This document shows, piece after piece, positions 1-5,796 of a stretch of DNA of 6,928 nt (position 1 is the first letter of the stretch; every line of letters starts with the position of its first letter). Source of the DNA: Gemmatimonadota bacterium (lineage in GTDB: Bacteria; Gemmatimonadota; Gemmatimonadetes; Longimicrobiales; Longimicrobiaceae). The position numbers and the translations under genes are program-made. The notes under the pieces are model-generated. The model did not search any database. It saw only the letters and a program-made list of their open reading frames with translations, and was not told the origin of the DNA. The stretch spans positions 1 to 6,928 of the forward strand of contig JAHWJV010000192.1 in assembly GCA_019348265.1 (NCBI GenBank), read 5' to 3'.

Positions 1-2
1 GG

Positions 3-236
3 AATGCGGCTACCGCGCTGGGGCATGTCGCCCGGCTCACGCGCACTCTCGACGTCGACTCCGTCGTGCCCGCGCTCACGATGCTGCTGGCGGACCCGGA
101 AGTGAGCGGCTACGCAGACGCATCGTTGGACGACATCGAGGTTTACCTGGGGATTCGTCGCAGGAGCCCTGCGAGAGCTTCCATCCGAACGCCTGAACGC
201 GACGCTGTTCGCGCGATCGCCGACACCGAGAAGTAG
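3..236 (+). CDS. 3' end of an unrecognised gene (5' end outside window)
   Basis: An open frame enters from the left edge and ends at TAG 234-236, about 77 residues. I do not recognise the family. The first 49 or so codons (to about 150) look genuinely coding: third positions are mostly G or C, and the residues include a hydrophobic stretch (VVPALTMLL) followed by an acidic helix-like stretch (ASLDDIEVYL). After a GGGG run at 149-152 the third-position preference falls and the translation turns Arg/Ser/Pro-rich, which suggests a one-base error or mutation there. If one G is missing, the frame would instead end at TGA 194-196, and those 14 or so codons do have high G/C third positions. Removing one G gives a third option that runs open into the HAD frame downstream. 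The stop at 236 lies 7 bp before the HAD start, so the two are probably co-transcribed. Function is unknown. Confidence 0.45.
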   Translation, partial: NAATALGHVARLTRTLDVDSVVPALTMLLADPEVSGYADASLDDIEVYLGIRRRSPARASIRTPERDAVRAIADTEK

Positions 237-1689
237 CCGCGCCTTGATCGGCACGACCTCTCGCCCGATCCGGGCTGTGCTGTACGACTTCGACGGGACG
301 CTGGCGGACAGCACCGAGCTGATCATGCGGTGCTATCGCCACACGATGACCACCCACCTGGGCGAGTGCCCGCCCGACGACGCCTGGCTGAGCGGGTTCG
401 GGACCCCGCTGGATACGCAGCTCCGCCGCTTCGCGCGAATCGGGAACCGTTCGGTACGCCGCGACCTCATCGACGGTCGCGCCCCGCTCCCGAAGCAGCG
501 CCGGCAGCGCCTCGCGGGACACCTCGGCCCTGGGCAGGAGGATCCGCGCACCCGTGAGATCGACCTCATCGGCGAGCGCGTCGGCCACGGCCTCGGAGAT
601 GAACTGCGCGGGGACCAGGTCCGCGCGCACCCCTTCCAGCTCCAGCGCCGCCGCGGTCGCCGGACCGATCGCGCACAGGTGCACGCCCGCAAGCGACCTG
701 GCGTCCCGCCCAGAGCTGCGCATCTCCCTCCAGAACCTCTCCACCCCATTTACGCTGGTGAACACCACCCAGTCGTAGCCGTCGACCTGCTTCACCGCCG
801 CACGCAGCGGCTCGGCATCGGCCGGACCAGTAATGCGGATCGTCGGGAACTGGATCACTTCGGCCCCGAGCGCCTCCAGCTGCGCGGCGAAGCCGCTCGC
901 CTGAGCGCGCGCCCGCGTAACCAGGATGCGCCTGCCGAAAAGCGGCCGGGACTCAAACCAGCGCAGCCGCTCCCGCATCGTTACCACGTCTCCGACGATC
1001 ACCAGCGCCGGCGCTCCAACGCCCGCCCGTTCGGCCTCCCCCACCAGCGTTCCGATCGTCGCGGTCAGCGTGCGCTGGCGAGGATAGGTCCCCCACTCGA
1101 CGAGGGCGGCCGGCGTATCCGGCGAACGGCCCGCGGCTACCAGCCGCCCGAGGTTCTCCTCCATCCGGCGAACGCCCATGTAGAAGACGATCGTGCCTCC
1201 GACCCGCGCGAGGTGCGCCCAGTCCAGGTCGCTGCTCTCCTTGGTCGGATCTTCGTGCCCGGTAACGAAGGTCACGCAGGAGGCCAGCCCCCGGTGCGTC
1301 ACGGGGATCCCCGCATAGGCCGGGGCCGCTATCCCCGCCGTCACCCCCGGCACGACCTCGAAGCGCACGCCGGCGAGCGCGAGTGCCTCCGCCTCCTCGC
1401 CGCCGCGCCCGAAGACGAACGGATCGCCTCCCTTCAGACGAACCACCACTTCGTATCGCCCGGCGAGCTCCACCAATAGCGACGTAATCGTCTCCTGGCT
1501 TACGGACGTCTCGCCCCCGCGCTTGCCGACGAACTGCCGTTCCGCGCGCTCCGGTGCATGCTCCAGGATCGCCGGATGCACCAGCGCGTCGTATACCACG
1601 AAGTCCGCGGCCGCGAGCAGCTCCGCGGCGCGCAGCGTCAGGAGCTTCGGATCACCCGGCCCGGCTCCGACGAGGTATACGCTACCCAT
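76..1689 (-). CDS. cobA-hemD: Uroporphyrinogen-III C-methyltransferase / uroporphyrinogen-III synthase fusion, 3' end disrupted
   Basis: A bifunctional tetrapyrrole enzyme. The N-terminal domain (about residues 1-245) is the SAM-dependent methyltransferase that makes precorrin-2 for siroheme or cobalamin. It shows GAGPGDP at 8-14, RLKGGDPFVFGRGGEE at 84-99 and PGVTAGIAAPAYAGIPVTHR at 114-133. The second domain (from about 250) is HemD, which cyclises hydroxymethylbilane to uroporphyrinogen III; FTSVNGVERF (310-319) and AIGPATAAA (340-348) are typical. HemD-like sequence ends near residue 425 (base 415), after about 175 of the usual 240-260 residues. The frame then continues by chance through the antisense of the HAD fragment to TGA 76-78, giving 537 residues with an unrelated tail. 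Start ATG 1689 is supported by GAGGA at 1699-1703. It overlaps the rmd stop by 8 bp, so it is likely translationally coupled as the last gene of gmd-rmd-cobA. The methyltransferase half looks intact; synthase activity is doubtful as sequenced. Confidence 0.9.
   Translation of the reverse strand: MGSVYLVGAGPGDPKLLTLRAAELLAAADFVVYDALVHPAILEHAPERAERQFVGKRGGETSVSQETITSLLVELAGRYEVVVRLKGGDPFVFGRGGEEAEALALAGVRFEVVPGVTAGIAAPAYAGIPVTHRGLASCVTFVTGHEDPTKESSDLDWAHLARVGGTIVFYMGVRRMEENLGRLVAAGRSPDTPAALVEWGTYPRQRTLTATIGTLVGEAERAGVGAPALVIVGDVVTMRERLRWFESRPLFGRRILVTRARAQASGFAAQLEALGAEVIQFPTIRITGPADAEPLRAAVKQVDGYDWVVFTSVNGVERFWREMRSSGRDARSLAGVHLCAIGPATAAALELEGVRADLVPAQFISEAVADALADEVDLTGARILLPRAEVSREALPALLRERGATVDEVAAYRTVPDSREAAELRIQRGPEPAQPGVVGRALAQVGGHRVAIAPHDQLGAVRQRPVEVVQHSPDRARGRADQGAATSRCRRSREQRRVQAFGWKLSQGSCDESPGKPRCRPTMRLRSRSLPGPPAAS
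244..438 (+). pseudogene. HAD-superfamily hydrolase (phosphatase-like), N-terminal fragment
   Basis: The first 65 codons encode the start of a haloacid-dehalogenase-family phosphatase. Motif I is intact at residues 15-20 (DFDGTL), with the nucleophilic aspartate and the general acid/base aspartate two residues later. It is followed by ADSTELIMRCYRHTM and by GFGTPLDTQLRRFAR (residues 51-65), which reads like the cap domain of the phosphoglycolate phosphatase/PpaX-like group. Such proteins are normally about 210-230 residues. Motifs II, III and IV are absent: after about 438 the same frame translates only the antisense of hemD, so the open frame to 1479 is not a real extension. The start is probably TTG 244, with a weak GAGAAG at 228-233; GTG 277 also fits because family members often begin just before the DFDGT strand. 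As it stands the fragment could not be a working phosphatase. The exact substrate cannot be told. Confidence 0.6.
415..438. other. Junction fusing two convergent truncated genes (HAD and hemD)
   Basis: Within these 24 bases the plus strand still reads as a plausible HAD sequence (TQLRRFAR), and the minus strand still reads as plausible HemD (SREAAELR). To the left only the HAD gene makes sense; to the right only hemD does. The two genes are convergent and each stops partway through its fold, so the simplest reading is that a block holding both 3' ends has been lost. The double fit suggests the two ends shared a short similar sequence at the join. That would suit a microhomology deletion or a false assembly join equally well. 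Confidence 0.6.
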
Positions 1690-2632
1690 CGATCGGCGTC
1701 CTCGCCTTCGCGTCGGCAAGCAGATCCTCGAGCGTCTGGGCCAGCGGCACGGTCCGCGACCAGCCCAGCGACCGCAGGCGCGTCGGATCTCCTTCCAGCA
1801 TCGGGATGTCGACGGCGCGCACCCGCGCCGCGTCGACGACGATCCGCGCACCGGTCCCTGAGAGCTCCACAAGCCTGCTGACCACCTCCTGAAGCGGGCG
1901 GCCTTCGCCGGAGCATACGTTGTACGCCTCGCCGCTCTGTCCGCGCTCCATGATGGCGACGTATCCGCGTACGCCGTCGCGAACGTCGAGGAAGTCACGC
2001 TGCACGTCCAGATTTCCAACGTGCAGTTCCGGCTCCTCCGCGCCCCGAAGAATCCGCACCAGCTGGCGTGCCAGACTGGGCAGGACGAAGCGCTCGTCCT
2101 GGCCTGGGCCGATCTGGTTGAAGCTGCGGGCAATCACCACCTCGACCATTCCCGCCCGCGCGAACTGCGCGCCTATCATCTCCGCGGCCGCCTTGGACGC
2201 GCCGTACGGCGTCAGAGGCCGTAGGGGAGTCGGCTCGGGCACCGGTTGCTCCGCCGCGTCGCCGTATACTTCCGCCGAGCTCGTCAGCAGGAGCCGACTC
2301 GTGCTGAGCCCCTCCTGTCGCAGCGCCTCGAGCACGCACAGCGTTCCGGTGGCGTTCACCTCCCACGTCTGCTGCGGCGAGCGGAACGACTCCCCGACCG
2401 ACGCCTGGCCGGCCAGGTGGTACACCAGCTCCGGGCCGGACTCGGCGATCACCGCACGTGTCGACTCCTGGGACGTGACGTCCAGCGATACCCAACGTAC
2501 CCCCGACTCGTCGGTCTCGCGCCCCACTGAGCCGTACGCTCCGGCCGTGATCTGGTGCGTGCCCGTGCGGGAGAGCTCCGCGAGAAGGTGTGTTCCGGCG
2601 AACCCGTCCGCCCCCGTCACCAGGATTCGCAC
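1682..2632 (-). CDS. rmd: GDP-4-dehydro-6-deoxy-D-mannose reductase (SDR family)
   Basis: A 316-residue extended short-chain dehydrogenase/reductase. It has the Rossmann motif GADGFAG (7-13), YHLAGQASV (71-79), the active-site stretch TSSAEVYG (117-124), the YxxxK pair Tyr143/Lys147 in TPYGASK, and ARSFNQIGPGQ (168-178). The closest group by eye is the reductase that turns GDP-4-dehydro-6-deoxy-D-mannose, the product of Gmd, into GDP-D-rhamnose using NAD(P)H. Gmd is encoded directly upstream, which supports the substrate. Start is GTG 2632 (MRILVTG), the only sensible start before the Rossmann strand. It lies 4 bp after the gmd stop and has no clear Shine-Dalgarno, so coupling to gmd is likely. 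Its 3' end overlaps cobA-hemD by 8 bp. The alternative is a related epimerase such as GDP-6-deoxy-talose or UDP-sugar epimerase; the family is certain, the exact stereochemistry is inferred. Confidence 0.88.
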   Translation of the reverse strand: MRILVTGADGFAGTHLLAELSRTGTHQITAGAYGSVGRETDESGVRWVSLDVTSQESTRAVIAESGPELVYHLAGQASVGESFRSPQQTWEVNATGTLCVLEALRQEGLSTSRLLLTSSAEVYGDAAEQPVPEPTPLRPLTPYGASKAAAEMIGAQFARAGMVEVVIARSFNQIGPGQDERFVLPSLARQLVRILRGAEEPELHVGNLDVQRDFLDVRDGVRGYVAIMERGQSGEAYNVCSGEGRPLQEVVSRLVELSGTGARIVVDAARVRAVDIPMLEGDPTRLRSLGWSRTVPLAQTLEDLLADAKARTPIDG

Positions 2633-2636
2633 GACG

Positions 2637-3629
2637 TCAGACGCCGGCTGCGTACGAATCCATGTGCCGCGCGCGATGATGCCGCTCCAGATCCGCGTCC
2701 ACCATCATCTTCACCAGTTCCTCGAAATCGACCGCCGGCTGCCAGCCCAGGCTGTCGCGCGCCTTTGCCGGATCGCCGATCAGGAGATCGACTTCGGCGG
2801 GCCGCATGAATCGAGGATCCTGCACCACGAAGTCCCGCCACTCGAGCCCGACATGGGAGAATGCGACCTGGACCAGCTCTTCGACGCTGTGGGTCTCCCC
2901 GGTCGCGATCACGTAGTCGTCCGGCTGCTCCTGCTGAAGCATGAGCCACATCGCGCGGACGTAGTCGCCCGCAAAGCCCCAGTCGCGCTTGGCGTCCAGG
3001 TTGCCCAGCCGCACCTCCTTCGCCAGCCCCAGCTTGATGCGCGCAACCGCGTCGGAGACCTTCCGCGTCACGAACTCGAGCCCTCGACGCGGCGACTCGT
3101 GATTGAACAGGATCCCGCTGACCGCGAACATATCGTAGCTCTCCCGATAGTTTACGGTTGCCCAGTGCCCGTAAACCTTCGCCACGCCATACGGAGAGCG
3201 CGGGTAGAGCGGAGTGTCTTCCGACTGCGGAACGGCCTGAACCTTCCCGAACATCTCGCTCGAGGACGCCTGGTAAAAGCGGATGTTCTTGTTGAAGATC
3301 CGGATCGCCTCCAGCATCCGCGTCACGCCCAGAGCCGTCACATCCCCCGTGAGGATGGGCTGGCTCCAGGAGGTCTGGACGAAGCTCTGCGCCGCGAGGT
3401 TGTAGACCTCGTCCGGCTCTGTCTGCTGGAGCGCGTAGAAAAGAGAGTTCTGATCAGCGAGATCGGCAGGTACCAGCTCGAGCTGGTCCTGGATGTGGGC
3501 GATCCGCTCGAAGTTCAAGGTCGAGCTCCGGCGGACCACCCCGAACACCTGATATCCCTGCTCCAGCAGCAGCTCGGCGAGGTAGCTACCGTCCTGGCCG
3601 GTGATGCCCGTAATCAACGCTCTCTTCAT
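2637..3629 (-). CDS. gmd: GDP-mannose 4,6-dehydratase
   Basis: A full-length 330-residue cytoplasmic SDR enzyme that converts GDP-D-mannose to GDP-4-dehydro-6-deoxy-D-mannose with bound NADP. It has the cofactor motif GITGQDG (8-14) followed by SYLAELLLEQGY, VVRRSST with its NADP-contacting arginines (31-37), and YNLAAQSFVQTSW (76-88). The catalytic stretch is ASSSEMFG (121-128), where Ser123 and Glu125 match the Thr/Glu pair of E. coli Gmd, together with Tyr147 and Lys151 in SPYGVAK. NHESPRRG (176-183) and GNLDAKRDWGFAGDYV (209-224) are diagnostic of Gmd rather than of other SDRs. Start ATG 3629 gives the standard N-terminus, although the Shine-Dalgarno is weak. It is the first gene of the gmd-rmd-cobA operon and has its own promoter about 90-115 bp upstream. 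Its product could feed GDP-rhamnose (with the adjacent rmd) or, with other enzymes, GDP-fucose or perosamine. Confidence 0.96.
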   Translation of the reverse strand: MKRALITGITGQDGSYLAELLLEQGYQVFGVVRRSSTLNFERIAHIQDQLELVPADLADQNSLFYALQQTEPDEVYNLAAQSFVQTSWSQPILTGDVTALGVTRMLEAIRIFNKNIRFYQASSSEMFGKVQAVPQSEDTPLYPRSPYGVAKVYGHWATVNYRESYDMFAVSGILFNHESPRRGLEFVTRKVSDAVARIKLGLAKEVRLGNLDAKRDWGFAGDYVRAMWLMLQQEQPDDYVIATGETHSVEELVQVAFSHVGLEWRDFVVQDPRFMRPAEVDLLIGDPAKARDSLGWQPAVDFEELVKMMVDADLERHHRARHMDSYAAGV

Positions 3630-3715
3630 GAACGATTTCGAGGTCGGAACTGGAGGCCCTGGGCGATCAGTCAGGTTCGCGGAGGGATCGGAAGGCCCGG
3701 TCCAGAAAGCGGTTC

Positions 3716-3744
3716 AAGCTATTCGCGATGCACGACGGTGTCAA
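3716..3744 (-). promoter_or_regulatory. Sigma70-type promoter of gmd-rmd-cobA
   Basis: Read on the minus strand, TTGACA (3744-3739) and TAGCTT (3721-3716) are separated by exactly 17 bp. The -35 is a perfect consensus; the -10 matches at about four of six positions, including the key TA. Transcription would begin near 3709, leaving a leader of about 80 nt before the gmd ATG. The site lies just downstream of the terminator of the preceding gene, which supports an independent operon. No clear operator is seen in the leader. Confidence 0.7.
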
Positions 3745-3779
3745 CGCGATTCGCGCCCCTGGCCCGCGTGCCGAGGCTC

Positions 3780-3816
3780 AAAAAAAGCGACCGCCGCGCG
3801 GGTTCGCGGCGGTCGC
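3780..3816 (-). terminator. Intrinsic terminator after the nucleotide-sugar dehydrogenase gene
   Basis: A perfect 12-bp GC-rich stem pairs 3787-3798 (GCGACCGCCGCG) with 3805-3816 around a 6-base loop. On the minus strand it is followed at once by seven T residues (complement of A 3780-3786). It begins 27 bp after the stop of the gene ending at 3844. This is a textbook Rho-independent terminator on the minus strand and separates that gene from gmd. Confidence 0.92.
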
Positions 3817-3843
3817 CTCGCATGAACAGTGGTCGATGCGGAG

Positions 3844-5232
3844 CTATCTTTCAGCCAGAGCCAGCACCGGGTTCGGCTCGGACGCCACCGAAGACGGTCC
3901 CGAGAGCCCGACTACGCGAGCACGCCCTCCGAATTTGCGCATCACGCCGCGGGTGTCGACCACCAGGCTTGCGTGCTCCGCAATGAGCGGATACGGAACC
4001 GTGCTATGATCCGTAACGATCACCACCGCGTCTGTCTTCCGCAGCCTTTCGGGCGTCAGCTCCACGCTTCGCGCGGGGAGCCCGCGCAGCGGCGTATGGC
4101 CGTCGTCGTGTATGATCGGGCAGAAGGCATCGTGGTACTCTACTCGCGCGCCCTTGTCCTGGAGCAGACGCATGACCTCCAGGCCCGGGCTCTCCCTCAT
4201 GTCGTCAATATCCTTCTTGTACGCGATTCCCACCACGAGCACGCGGCTCCCTTTCACCGACTTCCGGTCCTCGTTCAGCCCGTCTCCCACCTTGGCGAGC
4301 ACGAAAGCCGGCATTTCCGCGTTGATCTCGCTCGCGAGCTCGATCATCCGCGTCCGGAATGCCAACGTCCGCATCTTCCACGACAGGTAGTGCGGATCGA
4401 GCGGGATGCAGTGGCCGCCCAGGCCCGGACCCGGAGTAAACTTCATGAACCCGAACGGCTTCGTGGCCGCCGCCTCGATGACGTCCCAGACGTCCACCCG
4501 GAGCCGGTCGCACGCCTGCGCCAACTCATTCGCTAGCGCGATGTTGATCATCCTGAACGTATTTTCGTACACTTTAACCAGCTCGGCCGCCTCGGAACTT
4601 TCCACGCGAACCATCGTGTCGAACACCGTCTGATACAGCGCCGTCCCGACGTCCGTGCAGATATGCGTGACGCCTCCGAGCACCTTGGGCGTGTTCCGCG
4701 TGTGCCAGACCGCGTTGCCCGGGTCCACGCGCTCCGGGCTGAAGCAAAGGAAGAAATCGCGCCCGGCCCGCAGGCCCGACTCTTCCAGGATCGGGAGCAC
4801 TACGTCACGCGTCGTACCCGGATAAGTTGTCGATTCGAGGATGACTAACTGACCGGGCTTCAGCGCGTGCAGAATCGCATGGGCGGAGCTGACCACGAAC
4901 GACAGATCTGGGTCCTTGATCTTGTTCAGCGGGGTGGGGACGCAGATGGAGATGGCGTCGCACTCCGCGAGTCGTGAAAGATCCGTGGTGGCCTCTACGT
5001 AGCCGGCCCGGACGAGTTCAGAGAGAGACTCAGAACGGACATCCTGGATGTGGCTCTCACCGCGGCTGATGTTTTCAACCACTGCATCCTGTACGTCGAA
5101 TCCGATCGTGTGGAAACCGCTCCGAGCCATCTCTACCACGAGCGGGAGACCCACGTATCCGAGGCCGACGACGCCGAGCACCGCAGTCCGATCTTCGATC
5201 CTCGCGAGAAGCCGCTGACTCGCCTGGTCCAT
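3844..5232 (-). CDS. wbpA: Nucleotide-sugar dehydrogenase, WbpA type (UDP-GlcNAc 6-dehydrogenase-like)
   Basis: A 462-residue UDP-glucose/GDP-mannose dehydrogenase-family enzyme that oxidises C6 of a UDP-sugar to the uronic acid using two NAD+. The N-terminal NAD domain has GLGYVGLP (23-30), CVPTPL (97-102), ESTTYPGTT (133-141) and FSPERVDPG (164-172). The central domain has Lys220 and Asn224 and the catalytic cysteine Cys275 in GPGLGGHCIPLDP (268-280). The C-terminal domain has GIAYKKDIDDMRESP (335-349) and TDHS (407-410). PTPLNKIKDPDLSF, AAATKPFGF and AYKKDIDDMRESP resemble Pseudomonas WbpA (UDP-GlcNAc to UDP-GlcNAcA) more than Ugd or the ManNAcA enzyme WecC, but the exact sugar is inferred. 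Start ATG 5232 has GAGG at 5240-5243, seven bases upstream. The gene appears to be transcribed alone, with its own terminator, but sits beside gmd-rmd in what looks like a polysaccharide-precursor cluster. Confidence 0.9.
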   Translation of the reverse strand: MDQASQRLLARIEDRTAVLGVVGLGYVGLPLVVEMARSGFHTIGFDVQDAVVENISRGESHIQDVRSESLSELVRAGYVEATTDLSRLAECDAISICVPTPLNKIKDPDLSFVVSSAHAILHALKPGQLVILESTTYPGTTRDVVLPILEESGLRAGRDFFLCFSPERVDPGNAVWHTRNTPKVLGGVTHICTDVGTALYQTVFDTMVRVESSEAAELVKVYENTFRMINIALANELAQACDRLRVDVWDVIEAAATKPFGFMKFTPGPGLGGHCIPLDPHYLSWKMRTLAFRTRMIELASEINAEMPAFVLAKVGDGLNEDRKSVKGSRVLVVGIAYKKDIDDMRESPGLEVMRLLQDKGARVEYHDAFCPIIHDDGHTPLRGLPARSVELTPERLRKTDAVVIVTDHSTVPYPLIAEHASLVVDTRGVMRKFGGRARVVGLSGPSSVASEPNPVLALAER

Positions 5233-5352
5233 GCTTAAACCTCGAGAGAAGGTATCGGAGAAATCAACGCGTGTCGACTCGCGAGGGCGAGGCGACCCAA
5301 TTCGACAGCGAAAGCTTGCGTAAATGAACGGGCCCGGCCGAAATCAATCTCG

Positions 5353-5369
5353 AAATGTAATTACGATTT
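5353..5369. promoter_or_regulatory. AT-rich inverted repeat between divergent genes (possible operator)
   Basis: The perfect 8-bp palindrome GTAATTAC (5357-5364) is flanked by AAAT on the left and ATTT on the right (one base offset). It lies in the only clearly AT-rich stretch of the 275-bp gap between the dehydrogenase gene (minus) and rpmB (plus). The AT richness suggests promoter or operator sequence for the minus-strand gene, although I see no convincing -35/-10 pair for it. No regulator can be named from this. Confidence 0.3.
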
Positions 5370-5414
5370 ATCATCCGGGAAAGGCGCGGCTGCCCGCGGC
5401 CGGCTCATCCGGCC

Positions 5415-5439
5415 AACCGGTGTTGCACAACCCCCGGTT
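5415..5439. promoter_or_regulatory. Inverted repeat abutting the rpmB promoter (possible operator)
   Basis: Outer arms AACCGG (5415-5420) and CCGGTT (5434-5439) enclose a second short inverted pair, GTTG (5422-5425) and CAAC (5428-5431). The right arm overlaps the first bases of the rpmB -35 box, where a bound repressor could block polymerase. A separate 6-bp hairpin (GGCCGG 5398-5403 with CCGGCC 5409-5414) lies just upstream. In GC-rich DNA such repeats can arise by chance. Confidence 0.3.
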
Positions 5440-5466
5440 GACCAGCCGTCGCGCGTCTGGTAGATT
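5438..5466 (+). promoter_or_regulatory. Sigma70-type promoter of rpmB
   Basis: TTGACC (5438-5443) and TAGATT (5461-5466) are separated by exactly 17 bp. Transcription would start near 5473, giving a leader of about 35 nt to the ATG at 5508. A strong AGGAG (5496-5500) sits seven bases before the start codon, as expected for a highly expressed ribosomal protein gene. Confidence 0.75.
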
Positions 5467-5507
5467 GACCGGCTAGACCCCAATCGTGTTCGCACAGGAG
5501 AGACTAC

Positions 5508-5702
5508 ATGTCCGCGATTTGCGCTGTTTGCGGAAAAGGTCCGCGGAGCGGGAACAACGTCAGCCACGCCAACAACAAGACCAAGCGTCGCTGGCTCCCG
5601 AACCTGCAGCCTGCCCGTATCGTGACCGAGAACGGGACGCGGAAGCGCGTTCGCGTTTGCACCGAGTGCCTCTCGGCCGGGAAGGTGCAGAAGGCGGGCT
5701 GA
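5508..5702 (+). CDS. rpmB: 50S ribosomal protein L28, zinc-binding form
   Basis: A 64-residue basic ribosomal protein of the large subunit. The N-terminus MSAICAVCGKGPRSGNNVSHANNKTKRRWLPNLQ matches the conserved L28 pattern (CxxCGK, GNNVSH, NNKTKRRWLPNLQ). Two Cys-x-x-Cys pairs, Cys5/Cys8 and Cys51/Cys54, mark it as the C+ version expected to hold a zinc ion. Length is normal for short L28 proteins. Start ATG 5508 has an excellent Shine-Dalgarno and its own promoter. The gene is monocistronic, divergent from the dehydrogenase gene and convergent with rplQ, and is not followed by rpmG as it is in many other bacteria. Confidence 0.97.
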   Translation: MSAICAVCGKGPRSGNNVSHANNKTKRRWLPNLQPARIVTENGTRKRVRVCTECLSAGKVQKAG

Positions 5703-5730
5703 CCTCCCTCTGCGCGACCGGCTGGTAATT

Positions 5731-5774
5731 GAGAAAGGGGTCCCTTGGTCATCCGTGACGGAGGGACCCTTCTC
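5731..5774 (+). terminator. Hairpin downstream of rpmB (probable terminator)
   Basis: The core stem GGGTCCCT (5738-5745) pairs with 5762-5769. It extends outward through GAGAA/TTCTC with two single-base bulges and inward to a second stem GTCA (5748-5751) / TGAC (5756-5759) capped by TCCG. It starts 28 bp after the rpmB stop. There is no long T run after it on the plus strand, only TTCTCGTGGTT, so termination may be weak or the stem may protect the mRNA end. Confidence 0.55.
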
Positions 5775-5796
5775 GTGGTTGGCACTCTGCCGGTGA

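Noticed and set aside
244..1479. A 411-residue plus-strand protein starting with the HAD motif
   Set aside because: Only the first 65 or so codons are HAD-like; the rest is the antisense of the clearly real cobA-hemD gene and is rich in Arg, Pro and His as expected for a shadow frame.
1689..2133. An N-terminal extension of CobA-HemD beyond ATG 1689
   Set aside because: The frame is open upstream but is antisense-free overlap with rmd in a different frame, with Ser/Arg/Cys-rich sequence. The conserved methyltransferase N-terminus begins at MGSVYLVGAG with a Shine-Dalgarno just upstream.
3630..3715. A regulatory leader element before gmd
   Set aside because: The leader of about 80 nt shows no clear hairpin-terminator pair, leader peptide or known riboswitch pattern.
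1920..3986. A 688-residue plus-strand open frame
   Set aside because: It lies opposite rmd and gmd, which carry complete catalytic motifs. The frame is open because of GC-rich codon bias and its translation matches no recognisable family.
3829..4536. Plus-strand open frame of 235 codons
   Set aside because: Shadow of the nucleotide-sugar dehydrogenase on the opposite strand; no start signal and a His/Arg-rich composition.
5233..5507. A small gene, riboswitch or structured leader in the 275-bp divergent gap
   Set aside because: The short frames there have no conserved features or good start signals, and the rpmB leader is only about 35 nt. Only the promoter, inverted repeats and Shine-Dalgarno sites can be supported.
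5504..5785. Minus-strand open frame opposite rpmB
   Set aside because: rpmB on the plus strand has a promoter, Shine-Dalgarno and full L28 motifs; the reverse frame is an antisense shadow.
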